A DNA stretch of 56,008 nt from Deltaproteobacteria bacterium (GCA_014191855.1 BJHF01000039.1:1-56008); one strand, 5' to 3'; positions 1 through 8,410 are shown, counted from the first letter of the stretch. Notes: generated by a model from the sequence alone, not told the origin. Program-made: numbers and translations.

Positions 1-40
<40 letters not shown>

Positions 41-54
41 GTATCCTGGTCCGC

Positions 55-74
55 GCTTCGTGGCTAAACGAAGC
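55..74 (-). other. 16S leader hairpin
   Basis: Perfect 6-bp inverted repeat GCTTCG/CGAAGC with an 8-nt loop lying about 15 nt upstream of the mature 16S 5' end. The position fits a leader or processing stem; whether it takes part in the long 16S processing stem cannot be tested because the 3' flank is outside the window. Confidence 0.5.
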
Positions 75-114
75 ATCAGACTCAAACTCTATTTGAACTT
101 TCGAAACTGCTACC

Positions 115-129
115 AATTTTTCAAAGATC
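115..129 (-). promoter_or_regulatory. boxA-like rRNA antitermination element
   Basis: The minus strand reads GATCTTTGAAAAATT, close to the boxA consensus (TGCTCTTTAACAA) recognised by NusB/S10, and sits in the rRNA leader about 75 nt upstream of the 16S start, downstream of both candidate promoters. Assigned by motif and position only. Confidence 0.55.
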
Positions 130-192
130 GACGCGATTCGTGAACCGCGCTTCCCCGATGCCGGCCCGAAGGCCGCCGTTCGTGGAGTCCGG

Positions 193-221
193 CTTCTATC
201 GAGGGACCGTGATGCCGTCAA
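193..221 (-). promoter_or_regulatory. Candidate rRNA promoter P2 (sigma-70 type)
   Basis: On the minus strand a -35 box TTGACG (216-221) and a -10 box TAGAAG (193-198) are separated by exactly 17 nt. It is the second of two similar promoters about 102 nt apart that read into the 16S leader. Confidence 0.6.
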
Positions 222-294
222 GGCGCCGCGGTCTGATTTTTCGGGGGAGCGACGTCACCACGGGGGTGAATCGATCCACCGCTGAAGCCCAACC

Positions 295-323
295 AGTCTA
301 TGGTCCTGGTTCGGGTGCGTCAA
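295..323 (-). promoter_or_regulatory. Candidate rRNA promoter P1 (sigma-70 type)
   Basis: On the minus strand a -35 box TTGACG (318-323) and a -10 box TAGACT (295-300) are separated by exactly 17 nt. The -35 box begins only 8 nt after the stop codon of the upstream GNAT gene, so the rRNA operon promoter directly abuts the end of the benzoyl-CoA operon. No other gene is seen between 41 and 331. Confidence 0.65.
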
Positions 324-331
324 GGAGAATT

Positions 332-808
332 TTAAGGCTCGCGCAGCGGGAGCTCCAACACGAGCCGGGGAACCGGCTGGAACCCCGCGTGGGCGAGGAA
401 ACCCATGAGCGAACGCTCACTCCAGTCCACTTCCGTGCGGATCCGCTCCACCCGCAGCCCCCTGAGGTTCTTCACGAGCTGATCGACGAGCGCCCGGCCG
501 ACGCCTCTCGCGGAATAGTCCGGATCAACCACGATGGTGTCGAGCACGGCGATGGGCTCCGGCGAGCCGAACTCACCGTACTGGAGCGTGCCCAGGAGCG
601 CCCCTACGAGGTGCCCATCAAGCACCGCCCCCAGCGACACGGTGATGGATCCCTCCGCGAGCGCCCGATGCAGGCGTTGGCGGTACCATTCCCCGCGGGA
701 GCGACGCGTGATGCGCTCGTCGATACGGACGATTCGTGCGTGGTCGTCGGCGCTCAGGACGCGGACGAAGATCGATGCATCGGGATCGGGTCCTTCGAGG
801 TCCACCAT
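332..808 (-). CDS. GNAT-family N-acetyltransferase, last gene of the benzoyl-CoA operon
   Basis: 158-aa protein with the GNAT acetyl-CoA fold. Motif A is visible as IVVDPDYSA followed by RGVGRA at residues 101-106 (the pyrophosphate-binding R/QxxGxG/A loop), and the C-terminal half keeps the usual beta-bulge region. The start overlaps the end of bcrD by about 55 nt; residues 13-17 already look like the first GNAT strand, so the overlap is unlikely to be a start-site error. Substrate unknown. GNAT genes are known beside other anaerobic benzoate clusters (for example badL of Rhodopseudomonas palustris), but orthology to badL is not shown here. Confidence 0.85.
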   Translation of the reverse strand: MVDLEGPDPDASIFVRVLSADDHARIVRIDERITRRSRGEWYRQRLHRALAEGSITVSLGAVLDGHLVGALLGTLQYGEFGSPEPIAVLDTIVVDPDYSARGVGRALVDQLVKNLRGLRVERIRTEVDWSERSLMGFLAHAGFQPVPRLVLELPLREP

Positions 809-1632
809 GGTCGCTCCATCTTTCGGGTTTCATAGCGTACGGCGCCCCAGATCGCGGCGCCGATCGAGCCGGCCTGGATGGCCAGCGGGTGCGTCTCGAG
901 CTCGATGGCGCCCTTCTTCGCGGCTTCCTTGTCGAGCGCGTCCTGAAGCGCCTTGCGGAGCCCAACGTCACTGGCCAGGCCACCGGACACGAACACGACG
1001 CCCTGGGCGTTGAGTCGGCGGATCAACTGGGCGTATCGGCCAGCCATCGAGTCGTGAATCCCGCGCAAGATGTCGGGCGCGCTGATGCCACGCGACACCA
1101 TGTTGATGACGTCCGTTTCCGCGAGCACCGCACAGATGGAGCTGACATTCTCGGGCTTGGCGGCTGTTAAGGAGAGCTCGCCGACCTCGCTGAGGGTGAT
1201 GCCCAGGTACCGTGCGATGTTCTCCAGGAACTGGCCCGAGCCGGAGGCGCACTGGCTCGTCATCTTGTAGTCGGTCACCTTCCCGCGCTCGTCCATGATG
1301 ACGGCGCGCGTGTGCAGTGCGCCCACGTCGAGCACAGTTCGCGCGCGAGAGTCGAGGAACAACGCTCCGCGGGCGTGGGTGGTCATCCCGTAGAAGTGGC
1401 CCGTGGCGTAGGGTACGTCCTCCCCTTCCCCGGTGGTGGCGACGTAGTGCAGCTCGTCCACTCCCGCGGCACGCACCGCCCTTCCGAACACGTCATCCAC
1501 CACCGCGGAGACGTCCCGCCTGCGGATACGGCTCACCTCGTCGGCGAGAACCCGCACGCTGTCCCCTTCCACGTGGAGCACCACGGCCTTGATCGCGCCG
1601 CTCCCAACGTCAATTCCAGCAGTAATGGGCAT
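754..1632 (-). CDS. bcrD: Benzoyl-CoA reductase delta subunit (ATPase/activase)
   Basis: 292-aa ASKHA-fold ATPase, the usual BcrD/BadG length. It begins with the phosphate-1 loop GIDVGSGAIK (residues 6-15). Cys128 (QCASGSGQF) and Cys167 (SSICAVLAE) are the two family cysteines that bind the [4Fe-4S] cluster bridging the ATPase pair; their 39-residue spacing equals that in the neighbouring BcrA. With BcrA it hydrolyses ATP to drive electron transfer into the BcrBC ring-reducing module. It starts 11 nt after the bcrA stop and overlaps the GNAT gene at its end. Confidence 0.93.
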   Translation of the reverse strand: MPITAGIDVGSGAIKAVVLHVEGDSVRVLADEVSRIRRRDVSAVVDDVFGRAVRAAGVDELHYVATTGEGEDVPYATGHFYGMTTHARGALFLDSRARTVLDVGALHTRAVIMDERGKVTDYKMTSQCASGSGQFLENIARYLGITLSEVGELSLTAAKPENVSSICAVLAETDVINMVSRGISAPDILRGIHDSMAGRYAQLIRRLNAQGVVFVSGGLASDVGLRKALQDALDKEAAKKGAIELETHPLAIQAGSIGAAIWGAVRYETRKMERPWWTSKDPIPMHRSSSAS

Positions 1633-1643
1633 GGGCCGGCTCC

Positions 1644-2933
1644 TCAGGATTCCGCGGGACGGTGCGTGTCCCGGAGCGCGAAGATCGCCGCGCCGAGCGC
1701 ACCGGTGTAGATGCTCTCGGGGGAGATATTCAGTTTCTTCTTCCCGTAGTTCTCCTCGATGAGCTTCACTATCGCGTTGACAGCCGCCTCGTTCCGGGCA
1801 ACCCCGCCGGTGAATGTGAACTCATCATTCACGCCGCCCGACCGCGCCAGGAGGCTCATGGCGCGAAGGATCACCGCCCGATGGAGGCCGGCAAGGATGT
1901 CCTCCCGCTTCTCTCCGAGCCCGAGGCGCTCCCGGAGCTCCGCCCCCGCGAACACCGTGCACGTAGAGTTGATGCGAGCGGGGCGGCTGCTCGCCGAAGC
2001 GATGGGCCCCAGTTCGTGCAGCCCGATGTTCATTTCATCGGCGATATAGCCAAGGTATCGCCCGCAACCGGCCGCGCAACGGTCGTTCATCTGGAAGCTG
2101 GTCACGATGCCCGACCCGTCGACCTGGATCGCCTTCGTGTCCTGCCCTCCGATGTCGAGCACCGTTCGCGTGCCGGGAAACATCGCGTGGGCGCCAAGGC
2201 CGTGGCACAGGATTTCGGAGCGGATCTGCTCCTTTGGGAAGGGGAGGCGCGCCCGCCCGTACCCGGTCCCCACCCCATTCTTCTCGTCCAGCGGCATCTC
2301 GGTCGCCCGCCGCACACCGTCGGACACGACAGCCGGGTTCCCGATCCGCCGCAGCGCGCCGGGGATGTGCGACTGAAAACCAAGCTCCATTGGCTCGTTC
2401 TCCACCTTGAGGATGCACTTGTCGAACAACCCGCCGAGCTGATCGAACGACGCCTCGCCGCCGGCGGCGAGCTCCTCCGCGATGCGCATGTACCCAGACG
2501 AAGCCACATCCCGGAAGAAGTCCGACCGCGGCCGCCGCTCCGGATCAGCGAACCAGACCTCTTCCTCTTCCTGAAGGCGCCGCAGGATCGTCTTCACGGC
2601 TCGCTCCGTCACGGCGCGCTGTGCAGCGTGGATACCTCGCTCGATCTCGGCCAGAAGGTGCGCGGACAACCGCTCAAACTGGGTCAGCGTCTGCTCCACC
2701 CGGAACGCGAGCAAGAGCCGCGAGAGCACCTCTTCGCCAGCCGCCCGCTCCACTTCCGCACGAAGCAGGCCGAACCTTGCCGTCACGTAGGCTTCGGTTC
2801 GGGCCACCTTCGCGGCCAGATCGTAGTTCGACCGCGAGTTGGTGATCCCGCGGCCCAGGATGTGACCGTGCTCGTCGAGGAGCACCGCCTTCGTCGTCGT
2901 GGAGCCGAGGTCGATTCCCAAGAAGCAGTTCAT
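1644..2933 (-). CDS. bcrA: Benzoyl-CoA reductase alpha subunit (ATPase/activase)
   Basis: 429 aa, matching BcrA/BadF. Visible: phosphate-1 loop GIDLGSTTTK (6-15), phosphate-2 motif VLDIGGQDTKA (258-268), cluster cysteines Cys286 (NDRCAAGCGR) and Cys325 (NSTCTVFAG), and the adenosine motif FTGGVARN. A middle segment of about 130 residues is absent from the shorter BcrD, the usual difference between the two ATPase subunits. Partner of BcrD in ATP-driven, ferredoxin-dependent dearomatisation of benzoyl-CoA. Its ATG overlaps the bcrB stop (ATGA). Confidence 0.95.
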   Translation of the reverse strand: MNCFLGIDLGSTTTKAVLLDEHGHILGRGITNSRSNYDLAAKVARTEAYVTARFGLLRAEVERAAGEEVLSRLLLAFRVEQTLTQFERLSAHLLAEIERGIHAAQRAVTERAVKTILRRLQEEEEVWFADPERRPRSDFFRDVASSGYMRIAEELAAGGEASFDQLGGLFDKCILKVENEPMELGFQSHIPGALRRIGNPAVVSDGVRRATEMPLDEKNGVGTGYGRARLPFPKEQIRSEILCHGLGAHAMFPGTRTVLDIGGQDTKAIQVDGSGIVTSFQMNDRCAAGCGRYLGYIADEMNIGLHELGPIASASSRPARINSTCTVFAGAELRERLGLGEKREDILAGLHRAVILRAMSLLARSGGVNDEFTFTGGVARNEAAVNAIVKLIEENYGKKKLNISPESIYTGALGAAIFALRDTHRPAES

Positions 2934-4213
2934 TTGGCGTGCAGCTCCCCCGGCGCGCCGGGCGAGCGCCGGGCGTCCAGCATCTGGAAGTAGGACTCAA
3001 GGCGATTCTTGATGTTCGCCGCCGAGAAGTATCGGGGGTCGACGAGATCGGATTCGACGAAGCCCCCGGGGATCCCCGTCCGCTTCTCCACTTCACGAAG
3101 GATCAGGAGCTGACCCGCCGAGAACGAGTTGCAGGACTTCACGGAGTTGATCAGGAAGCCATCGGCCGCGTACTCCCGCACGTAGTCGACCAACATGTCG
3201 ATTCTACCTGGCAGGTTCCGGTTCGTGTAGCAGCCGCCGCAGTAGTCGGCCATGGTGCCGAGCGGATCATCCGGGTTGTGGCGAAAGCCCAGGTCGTAGG
3301 TGCCGCCGACCTTGGTGTAGGAAGAGGCCACCACCACCGCTCCCTCGTCGGAGAACATCTTCCAGAAGTCGTTGAAGCTCGTCCAGTTCGGCGGGCCTTC
3401 CACCACCAGGCGGTACTTCTGGTTGTCCAGCCGGCCGGACGGCGTCTCCGGGCCCCACCCCAGCGCCGCCCGCTCCTCGACCTCCTCGCGCAAGGCACGG
3501 TAGTAGGCCTCTCCCTCCGCGGTGCCGCGGAACGACGAGAAGATCGGTCCGATGTAATAAACGCCGCCAAAGTAGGCATCCACCGGAGAGGGGCGCTTCT
3601 TGGCGCTGTGGAGAACGCTCACGAGGTCATCCTCCATTCGGTGGCTACGCGCGATCGCGGCCCGGAACTTCTCCTCGTTGTACTTGTTCCCGGTCACCTG
3701 CTCAAGCGCCGGGATCACGGTGTCGCGGAGCTGCCTCACCATATATTCGCGCTGTTCGGGAGTGATCTCGCCGTCGCCCTGGTAGGGCACGTGCAGGAAC
3801 ACCATCGGACACGCGTACTCCTCGCGCAAAAGCTCGAACCACTTCATGAAGGTGTAGCAGCCGGTGTAGGACAAGAGCAGCAGATCCGGCTTTGGCAGCC
3901 GAGTTCCCGTCGGGCCGATGTTCCCCGTCTTGGCCATGCCGATATCGCATTTCACGTAGGTGCAAACGTCCTCGGAGTGCCCGAGTTTTTCCGCCTCGGC
4001 GATGTAGCCGCGAGACTTCTGCCTCATTCCCGACTGGAGCGCGTTGATCTCTGGCAACAGCGGAAGGGCGTCGAAGCTCCGGATGAGCTCGGTGAGGTTG
4101 CCGGGAACGAAGGTATAAACCACCTTCTGCCCAGTCTCTGGCGCTCGCTCCAGGCGGTCGAAGTGATCGCCGATCATCTCCTTCTGCAGCACCATCGAAC
4201 GGTCTTTGGACAC
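2930..4213 (-). CDS. bcrB: Benzoyl-CoA reductase beta subunit
   Basis: About 427 aa, member of the 2-hydroxyglutaryl-CoA dehydratase D-component family, of BcrB/BadE length. Conserved cysteines typical of cluster-binding subunits occur in KCDIGMAK, SYTGCYTF, DYCGGCYTN and VKSCNSFS. With BcrC it binds benzoyl-CoA and reduces it to cyclohexa-1,5-diene-1-carbonyl-CoA. I place the start at the GTG at 4213, preceded by GGAGG with 6-nt spacing inside the end of bcrC; a longer reading from a GTG at 4228 is possible. Confidence 0.94.
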   Translation of the reverse strand: MSKDRSMVLQKEMIGDHFDRLERAPETGQKVVYTFVPGNLTELIRSFDALPLLPEINALQSGMRQKSRGYIAEAEKLGHSEDVCTYVKCDIGMAKTGNIGPTGTRLPKPDLLLLSYTGCYTFMKWFELLREEYACPMVFLHVPYQGDGEITPEQREYMVRQLRDTVIPALEQVTGNKYNEEKFRAAIARSHRMEDDLVSVLHSAKKRPSPVDAYFGGVYYIGPIFSSFRGTAEGEAYYRALREEVEERAALGWGPETPSGRLDNQKYRLVVEGPPNWTSFNDFWKMFSDEGAVVVASSYTKVGGTYDLGFRHNPDDPLGTMADYCGGCYTNRNLPGRIDMLVDYVREYAADGFLINSVKSCNSFSAGQLLILREVEKRTGIPGGFVESDLVDPRYFSAANIKNRLESYFQMLDARRSPGAPGELHAK

Positions 4214-5379
4214 TATCGACCTCCCCACAGCTTGATGGCATCGGAAAACGTGCCCGCTTGTTCACGGAACTGCTGGAACTGCCCGCTGTTTTCCGAATAC
4301 TTGAACGAGATCGACGGGACGTGCGCAGCGTCTGCCCCGGCCCGCAACATCGGCCGGTCGAGGAGCGCTGGATCGCAGAAGCTGGCCGCCGCGAAGATCA
4401 CACCGTCCGCCCGCGCCGCCGCCGCACGCTCCTTCACCAGGCGCTTCTTCCCGGTCGGATCGGCTTCATAGAAGATCGACGACTTCATCGCGTCGCGCAC
4501 CAGCGCATCGGAAAGCGCCATCCACGGATCCCCGTCCAGCGAAACGGGGTGGTTGATCATACGGTTTCCAAGCACGAAATCGTCGTCGACAATGTAGCAC
4601 CCGGCGCGCTCGAGGGTCTTGATGAGCCCGAGCGGCGGTTGCTCGCAGAAGGCGCCGATCACGACCACCCGGCTGTTGTCGCGGGCAGGGACGTCCTCGC
4701 GGCGCACGCACTCCAGATAGGCCTCCGCCAACGCCATGAACGACTCCGGCGGCAGCACCTCGCCCGCCCGTGAGAGCAGGTAGAGCTCCTCGGAAGGCAC
4801 GCGCTCCGGCGTGTCCCGCCGCGCCGCATACAGCGCCCGGACGGTCTCCCGCACCGCGTTGTAGAGCGCGAGGCTCGCCCGCAAGGCCTCCGCGTCGACC
4901 TCCACCCCCGCTACGCGCGCAAGATCCTGATGAAGGATCTTCAGGTCGCTCGCCCAGAACGCGACCATCGCGTCGAGATCCTGCCCCTGCGGCAGATCCA
5001 GATACCGTACGTACATGCCGGACTTCAACACCTGCCACACACCGCTGAGGTTGCGGATCACATCGCAGGTCGAGGGGAAAAGCATCCCCGAGAGGCAGTC
5101 CAGGCGGCCCGAGAGCCCAAGCTCCACCACCGACCGCGGCAGATGGCAGATGTAGCTCTGATAATAGGCATCCCCCCGGATGATCTCGAGCTGGTCCCCT
5201 CCCCCGTGCACGCCGACCGGCAGCATCCCGGTCGCGTGGATGATCTCCTTGGGCGCGTAAACCGGGAGGTATCCAACGGCCTTTCGGCCAGGCGCCCCGG
5301 CCATCCATCGCTTCACGGACTGAAGGTCGAGGTCCTCATACAGGGCCCGCGCCTCGGCCACGATGTCGATTCGTTTCAC
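4213..5379 (-). CDS. bcrC: Benzoyl-CoA reductase gamma subunit
   Basis: 388 aa, the size of BcrC/BadD, same HgdB/HgdC-like family as bcrB. Family features: PVYAPKEIIHATGMLPVG near residue 40, SYICHLPRS and LFPSTCDVIRN, and a C-terminal SFCDP region. Second half of the BcrBC catalytic module. The start codon overlaps the dch stop by 4 nt (ATGA), consistent with translational coupling along the operon. Confidence 0.94.
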   Translation of the reverse strand: MKRIDIVAEARALYEDLDLQSVKRWMAGAPGRKAVGYLPVYAPKEIIHATGMLPVGVHGGGDQLEIIRGDAYYQSYICHLPRSVVELGLSGRLDCLSGMLFPSTCDVIRNLSGVWQVLKSGMYVRYLDLPQGQDLDAMVAFWASDLKILHQDLARVAGVEVDAEALRASLALYNAVRETVRALYAARRDTPERVPSEELYLLSRAGEVLPPESFMALAEAYLECVRREDVPARDNSRVVVIGAFCEQPPLGLIKTLERAGCYIVDDDFVLGNRMINHPVSLDGDPWMALSDALVRDAMKSSIFYEADPTGKKRLVKERAAAARADGVIFAAASFCDPALLDRPMLRAGADAAHVPSISFKYSENSGQFQQFREQAGTFSDAIKLWGGR

Positions 5380-6146
5380 TGGTTGCTCCAGTTGGGTGCA
5401 CGTTTTTCCATGAACGCCGTCAGCCCCTCGACGGGATCGCGGCAGCGCATGAGCTCATCCAGGTACAGCCGCTCCAGCCGCGGCAGCTCCTCGTGAAGCG
5501 CCCGAAGCAGCGGGGCTCTCGACGCCCGCCAGGCGTAGCGCACGCCCACCGCGCTCAAGCCGCTGAGGTGCGCGGAGTACCACTGGTCGATGGCCTCGCG
5601 GGGATTCTCCGCGAGCGCGTCGACCAGGCCAACCGCGAGCGCCGCCTCCCCGCTCATCGGATCCCCGGTCACCATCATCTGCGTTGCCCGAGCGCCGCCG
5701 ATCCGCCATCGCAACCCAACGGCCGCGATCGGCGGAAAAACGCCCAGCGTTACCTCTGGAACGCCGATCCGACACTGCGGCGTGGCCGCCACGTAGCCAC
5801 ACCACATCGCCAATTCCGCGGCACCGCCGAGGCAGTGCCCCCTTACGGCCGCCGCGGTCGGCACCCCGAGCTCCTCGAGGTCGGCGAAGAACCCATGAAA
5901 CGTGGGCAACATCTCGCCAACCCGCGCCGGCAGGTGCTCCGCCACAGAGGCCCCGAAGCTGAAGTGCGGCCCCTCCCCCTCAAACACCAGCAGCTTCACT
6001 TCGCGGTCGTCGCGAAGCTCGGTGATCGCGGCACGCAGCGCGAGCACCATCTCCGTGTCGAGCACGTTGGCCTTCGGGCGCGAGAGAACGAGGCGCACGA
6101 CGGCGTCCCCGTGGGCCCGCTCCACCCGCACCACGGGGTGGCTCAC
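5376..6146 (-). CDS. dch: Cyclohexa-1,5-dienecarbonyl-CoA hydratase
   Basis: 256-aa crotonase-fold protein. The stretch HFSFGASVAEHLPARV (about 61-76) is characteristic of dienoyl-CoA hydratases of the benzoyl-CoA pathway rather than ordinary enoyl-CoA hydratases, and HCLGGAAELAMWC is the crotonase oxyanion region. It adds water to the cyclic diene made by the reductase, giving 6-hydroxycyclohex-1-ene-1-carbonyl-CoA. GTG start overlaps the oah stop by 4 nt. Confidence 0.9.
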   Translation of the reverse strand: MSHPVVRVERAHGDAVVRLVLSRPKANVLDTEMVLALRAAITELRDDREVKLLVFEGEGPHFSFGASVAEHLPARVGEMLPTFHGFFADLEELGVPTAAAVRGHCLGGAAELAMWCGYVAATPQCRIGVPEVTLGVFPPIAAVGLRWRIGGARATQMMVTGDPMSGEAALAVGLVDALAENPREAIDQWYSAHLSGLSAVGVRYAWRASRAPLLRALHEELPRLERLYLDELMRCRDPVEGLTAFMEKRAPNWSNQ

Positions 6147-7240
6147 CGCGGGCCCCGGAGGCCCGGGGGTCCGACCGCGAGGATCAGGTCCTCCCCCCAG
6201 CGCTCGCCTTCAGCCAACCGGCGCCGCAGCGCCGGGAAGTCCACGTCCCGATCGCGGCCGGTGGCAAAGTGAAACGCCCGAAAGCCGGCGTTGGCCTCCG
6301 TCATCATGTTCAGCGCGAGCCAGGCCCGGTTCCCTTCCCGGTTCCTGTCCCACCACACCAGCTTGTGCTTGCGGATTGACTCCACCGTCTTGATCAAGCA
6401 CCCGGGGAACGTCATCAACAGCTTGCTGCAGAGGCTGTCTACGGCGTCGTCCAACAGGGCGAGGTCGGGGGCCCCGCTGGCCAGCAGCGCCTTGCCCGCC
6501 TCCAAGTCAGCGCCCACCTTCGCCTCGCCCGCCCGCGGCCGACCGTAGCTGTCCACCCCGTCGTGCCAAACCAGGGGGTTGGCCACCCACTGCCCGTCCA
6601 CCTTCAGCGCCGGCACGATGTCGGTGAGCAATCCGAGCCGGAACGCCTTGTGGGCGCTCCACGGCTCGCAGGCCGTGCACGACAACATCGCGTGCTCAAC
6701 CCCCACGTACAACGGGAGGAAGTCCGTGGCGCCGCCGTCTGGCGCGCTGCCGTGCCGCGGACCGGCCTGCCCAAACCGCGCGAGGTCCTGGGCGATGGAA
6801 TAGTCGCAGGCCATGCCGATCTCCTGGCCGCCCCCGATTCTCATCCCGTTCACCCGGTTGATCACCGGTTTGTCACACTCCAGGATCGCCGAGACCATGT
6901 CGTTGAACAAGCGCATGTACTGCCGGTACTCCTCCGGCTGCCCCGAGTAATATTCAGCGTACTCCTTGGTGTTTCCACCCGTACAGAACGCACGGTCTCC
7001 CGACCCGGTAAACACCACCGCCACGCAGTCGCGCTCGTTGCCCGCCCGCCGGAACGCGAGGATGACCTCCTTGATCGCCGCCGTCGTGTAGCTGTTGAGC
7101 TGCTTGGGATTGTCGAGGGTGATCCACGTGACATGGAGCCCCTCGACCTCCGCGCCGCCCGGCCGACGCACCGGGCGGTGCGCGTACCGGATCTCGCGGA
7201 ATTCCTGGTCAACGAGGTCGTGGTTCTGCCAGTCGGCCAT
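6143..7240 (-). CDS. oah: 6-oxocyclohex-1-ene-1-carbonyl-CoA hydrolase (Oah/BamA type ring-opening enzyme)
   Basis: About 365-aa crotonase-superfamily hydrolase with the diagnostic CTGGNTKEYAEYYSGQ and NRVNGMRIGGGQEIGMACDY segments used as marker for anaerobic aromatic degraders. It adds water and cleaves the ring C-C bond to give 3-hydroxypimelyl-CoA. I start it at the ATG at 7240, preceded by GGAG at good distance; a TTG at 7261 would give a 372-aa form with a TTGA overlap to had. Both fit the compact operon. Confidence 0.93.
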   Translation of the reverse strand: MADWQNHDLVDQEFREIRYAHRPVRRPGGAEVEGLHVTWITLDNPKQLNSYTTAAIKEVILAFRRAGNERDCVAVVFTGSGDRAFCTGGNTKEYAEYYSGQPEEYRQYMRLFNDMVSAILECDKPVINRVNGMRIGGGQEIGMACDYSIAQDLARFGQAGPRHGSAPDGGATDFLPLYVGVEHAMLSCTACEPWSAHKAFRLGLLTDIVPALKVDGQWVANPLVWHDGVDSYGRPRAGEAKVGADLEAGKALLASGAPDLALLDDAVDSLCSKLLMTFPGCLIKTVESIRKHKLVWWDRNREGNRAWLALNMMTEANAGFRAFHFATGRDRDVDFPALRRRLAEGERWGEDLILAVGPPGLRGPR

Positions 7241-7257
7241 GGGGTGCTCCGCTGCGG

Positions 7258-8352
7258 TCAAGGAACGAGGACGAGGCGACGGTCGGTGCGATGCGCGCGC
7301 ACGTCGTCGAGAGCCGCGGCCACCCCGTCGAGGGGGCGCAGCTCGGTGTGGGTGACAAGGTCGATCCGGCCGGCCAGCACCAGGCGCACGATGTCGGGGT
7401 ACAACGCCGGTGCACAGCCCCAGTTGCCGAGCGCGCGGGCGTCGAACGCCATGAGGTTCGCGAGCCGCAGCTCGGTGACGTCGAGGGTGAAGCCGACGAC
7501 CATGAGCGTTGCGCCGTGAACGAGGAGCCCCCAGGCCGTGCGTTGCCCCGCCGCCGCACCGCTACACTCAAGGATCACCCAGCGATTGTCCCGGCCCCCA
7601 TTCGCCACCGCCCAGGCCGCGATCTGCGCCTTGAGCGCCTTGGGCGCGAGGCCCGAGGGATCGATCGCCAGGCCACACCCAAAACTCTCCGCCGCGGCCA
7701 GCTTGTGCGCACTTACGTCGATGCCGACGACCAGCGCCCCACGTGATCGCGCGATCTGGGCTGCGTACCCACCGACGCCACCGAGGCCGACCACGATCAC
7801 GACGCTGCCCGCCTCGACCCCCGCGCGCTCGATCGCCTGGTATGGCGTCGACACCGCGTCGGCGATCACCGCGAGGTGCCGCAGTGTAAGCGCCGAACCC
7901 GGGATCAGAGGGGCGTCGGCAGACTCCACGTTCACCGGAACGCGGCAGAGCCCCGCCGAAGGGATGATGACGTGGCTGGCCCAGCCCCCGTCGCAATCAT
8001 TCCCTGGAAAAACCTGACGCTTGCAGATCATCGGGAAGCCTTCTGTGCAGTCCCGGCAGGTGCCGCACGGGATCACGGCCGGCACCACGACCGGAGCTCC
8101 GATCCACGACTCCGCTCCCGGGCCCGCCGCCCGCACGAAGCCGCTGATCTCGTGCCCAAGGATCAGCGGCAGGGCGTGGCGAGTTCGCACGCCGTGGTCC
8201 AAAAAGCCCAGATCGGTGTGGCAGATGCCGCACCCGGCCACCTCCACCAGCACCTCTCCCCGCGCCAAGGCGGGCAAGGAACGCTCCGTTTTGCGGAGCG
8301 GAGCCCCGGGGGCCACGAGCTCGTAGCCGTACGACGAACGCGGGAGTTCCAT
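7258..8352 (-). CDS. had: 6-hydroxycyclohex-1-ene-1-carbonyl-CoA dehydrogenase
   Basis: 364-aa zinc-dependent medium-chain alcohol dehydrogenase: catalytic zinc site GCGICHTD and LGHEISG, structural zinc cysteines CGTCRDC, and NAD-binding motif GLGGVGGYAAQ. Length and context between the benzoyl-CoA genes identify it as Had, which oxidises the hydroxy product of Dch to the 6-oxo compound used by Oah. First gene of the eight-gene operon; only 58 nt separate it from the preceding DUF2752 gene, and most of that is a hairpin. Confidence 0.9.
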   Translation of the reverse strand: MELPRSSYGYELVAPGAPLRKTERSLPALARGEVLVEVAGCGICHTDLGFLDHGVRTRHALPLILGHEISGFVRAAGPGAESWIGAPVVVPAVIPCGTCRDCTEGFPMICKRQVFPGNDCDGGWASHVIIPSAGLCRVPVNVESADAPLIPGSALTLRHLAVIADAVSTPYQAIERAGVEAGSVVIVVGLGGVGGYAAQIARSRGALVVGIDVSAHKLAAAESFGCGLAIDPSGLAPKALKAQIAAWAVANGGRDNRWVILECSGAAAGQRTAWGLLVHGATLMVVGFTLDVTELRLANLMAFDARALGNWGCAPALYPDIVRLVLAGRIDLVTHTELRPLDGVAAALDDVRAHRTDRRLVLVP

Positions 8353-8390
8353 CGATCGGGCTGCACTGCAAGAGGCGGGCCAGCGGCCCC

Positions 8391-8410
8391 GGCGGGCTAG
8401 CGAGCCCGCC
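8391..8410 (-). terminator. Hairpin between DUF2752 gene and benzoyl-CoA operon
   Basis: Perfect 8-bp inverted repeat GGCGGGCT/AGCCCGCC with a 4-nt loop, beginning directly at the stop of the DUF2752 gene. No U-tract follows, so it may be a weak or Rho-assisted terminator, or an attenuator for the had operon whose start codon lies about 40 nt further on. No separate promoter is obvious in the gap. Confidence 0.45.

Noticed and set aside
140..835. 231-codon plus-strand frame over the rRNA leader and GNAT gene
   Set aside because: Overlaps tandem rRNA promoters and a conserved GNAT gene on the other strand; no domain.
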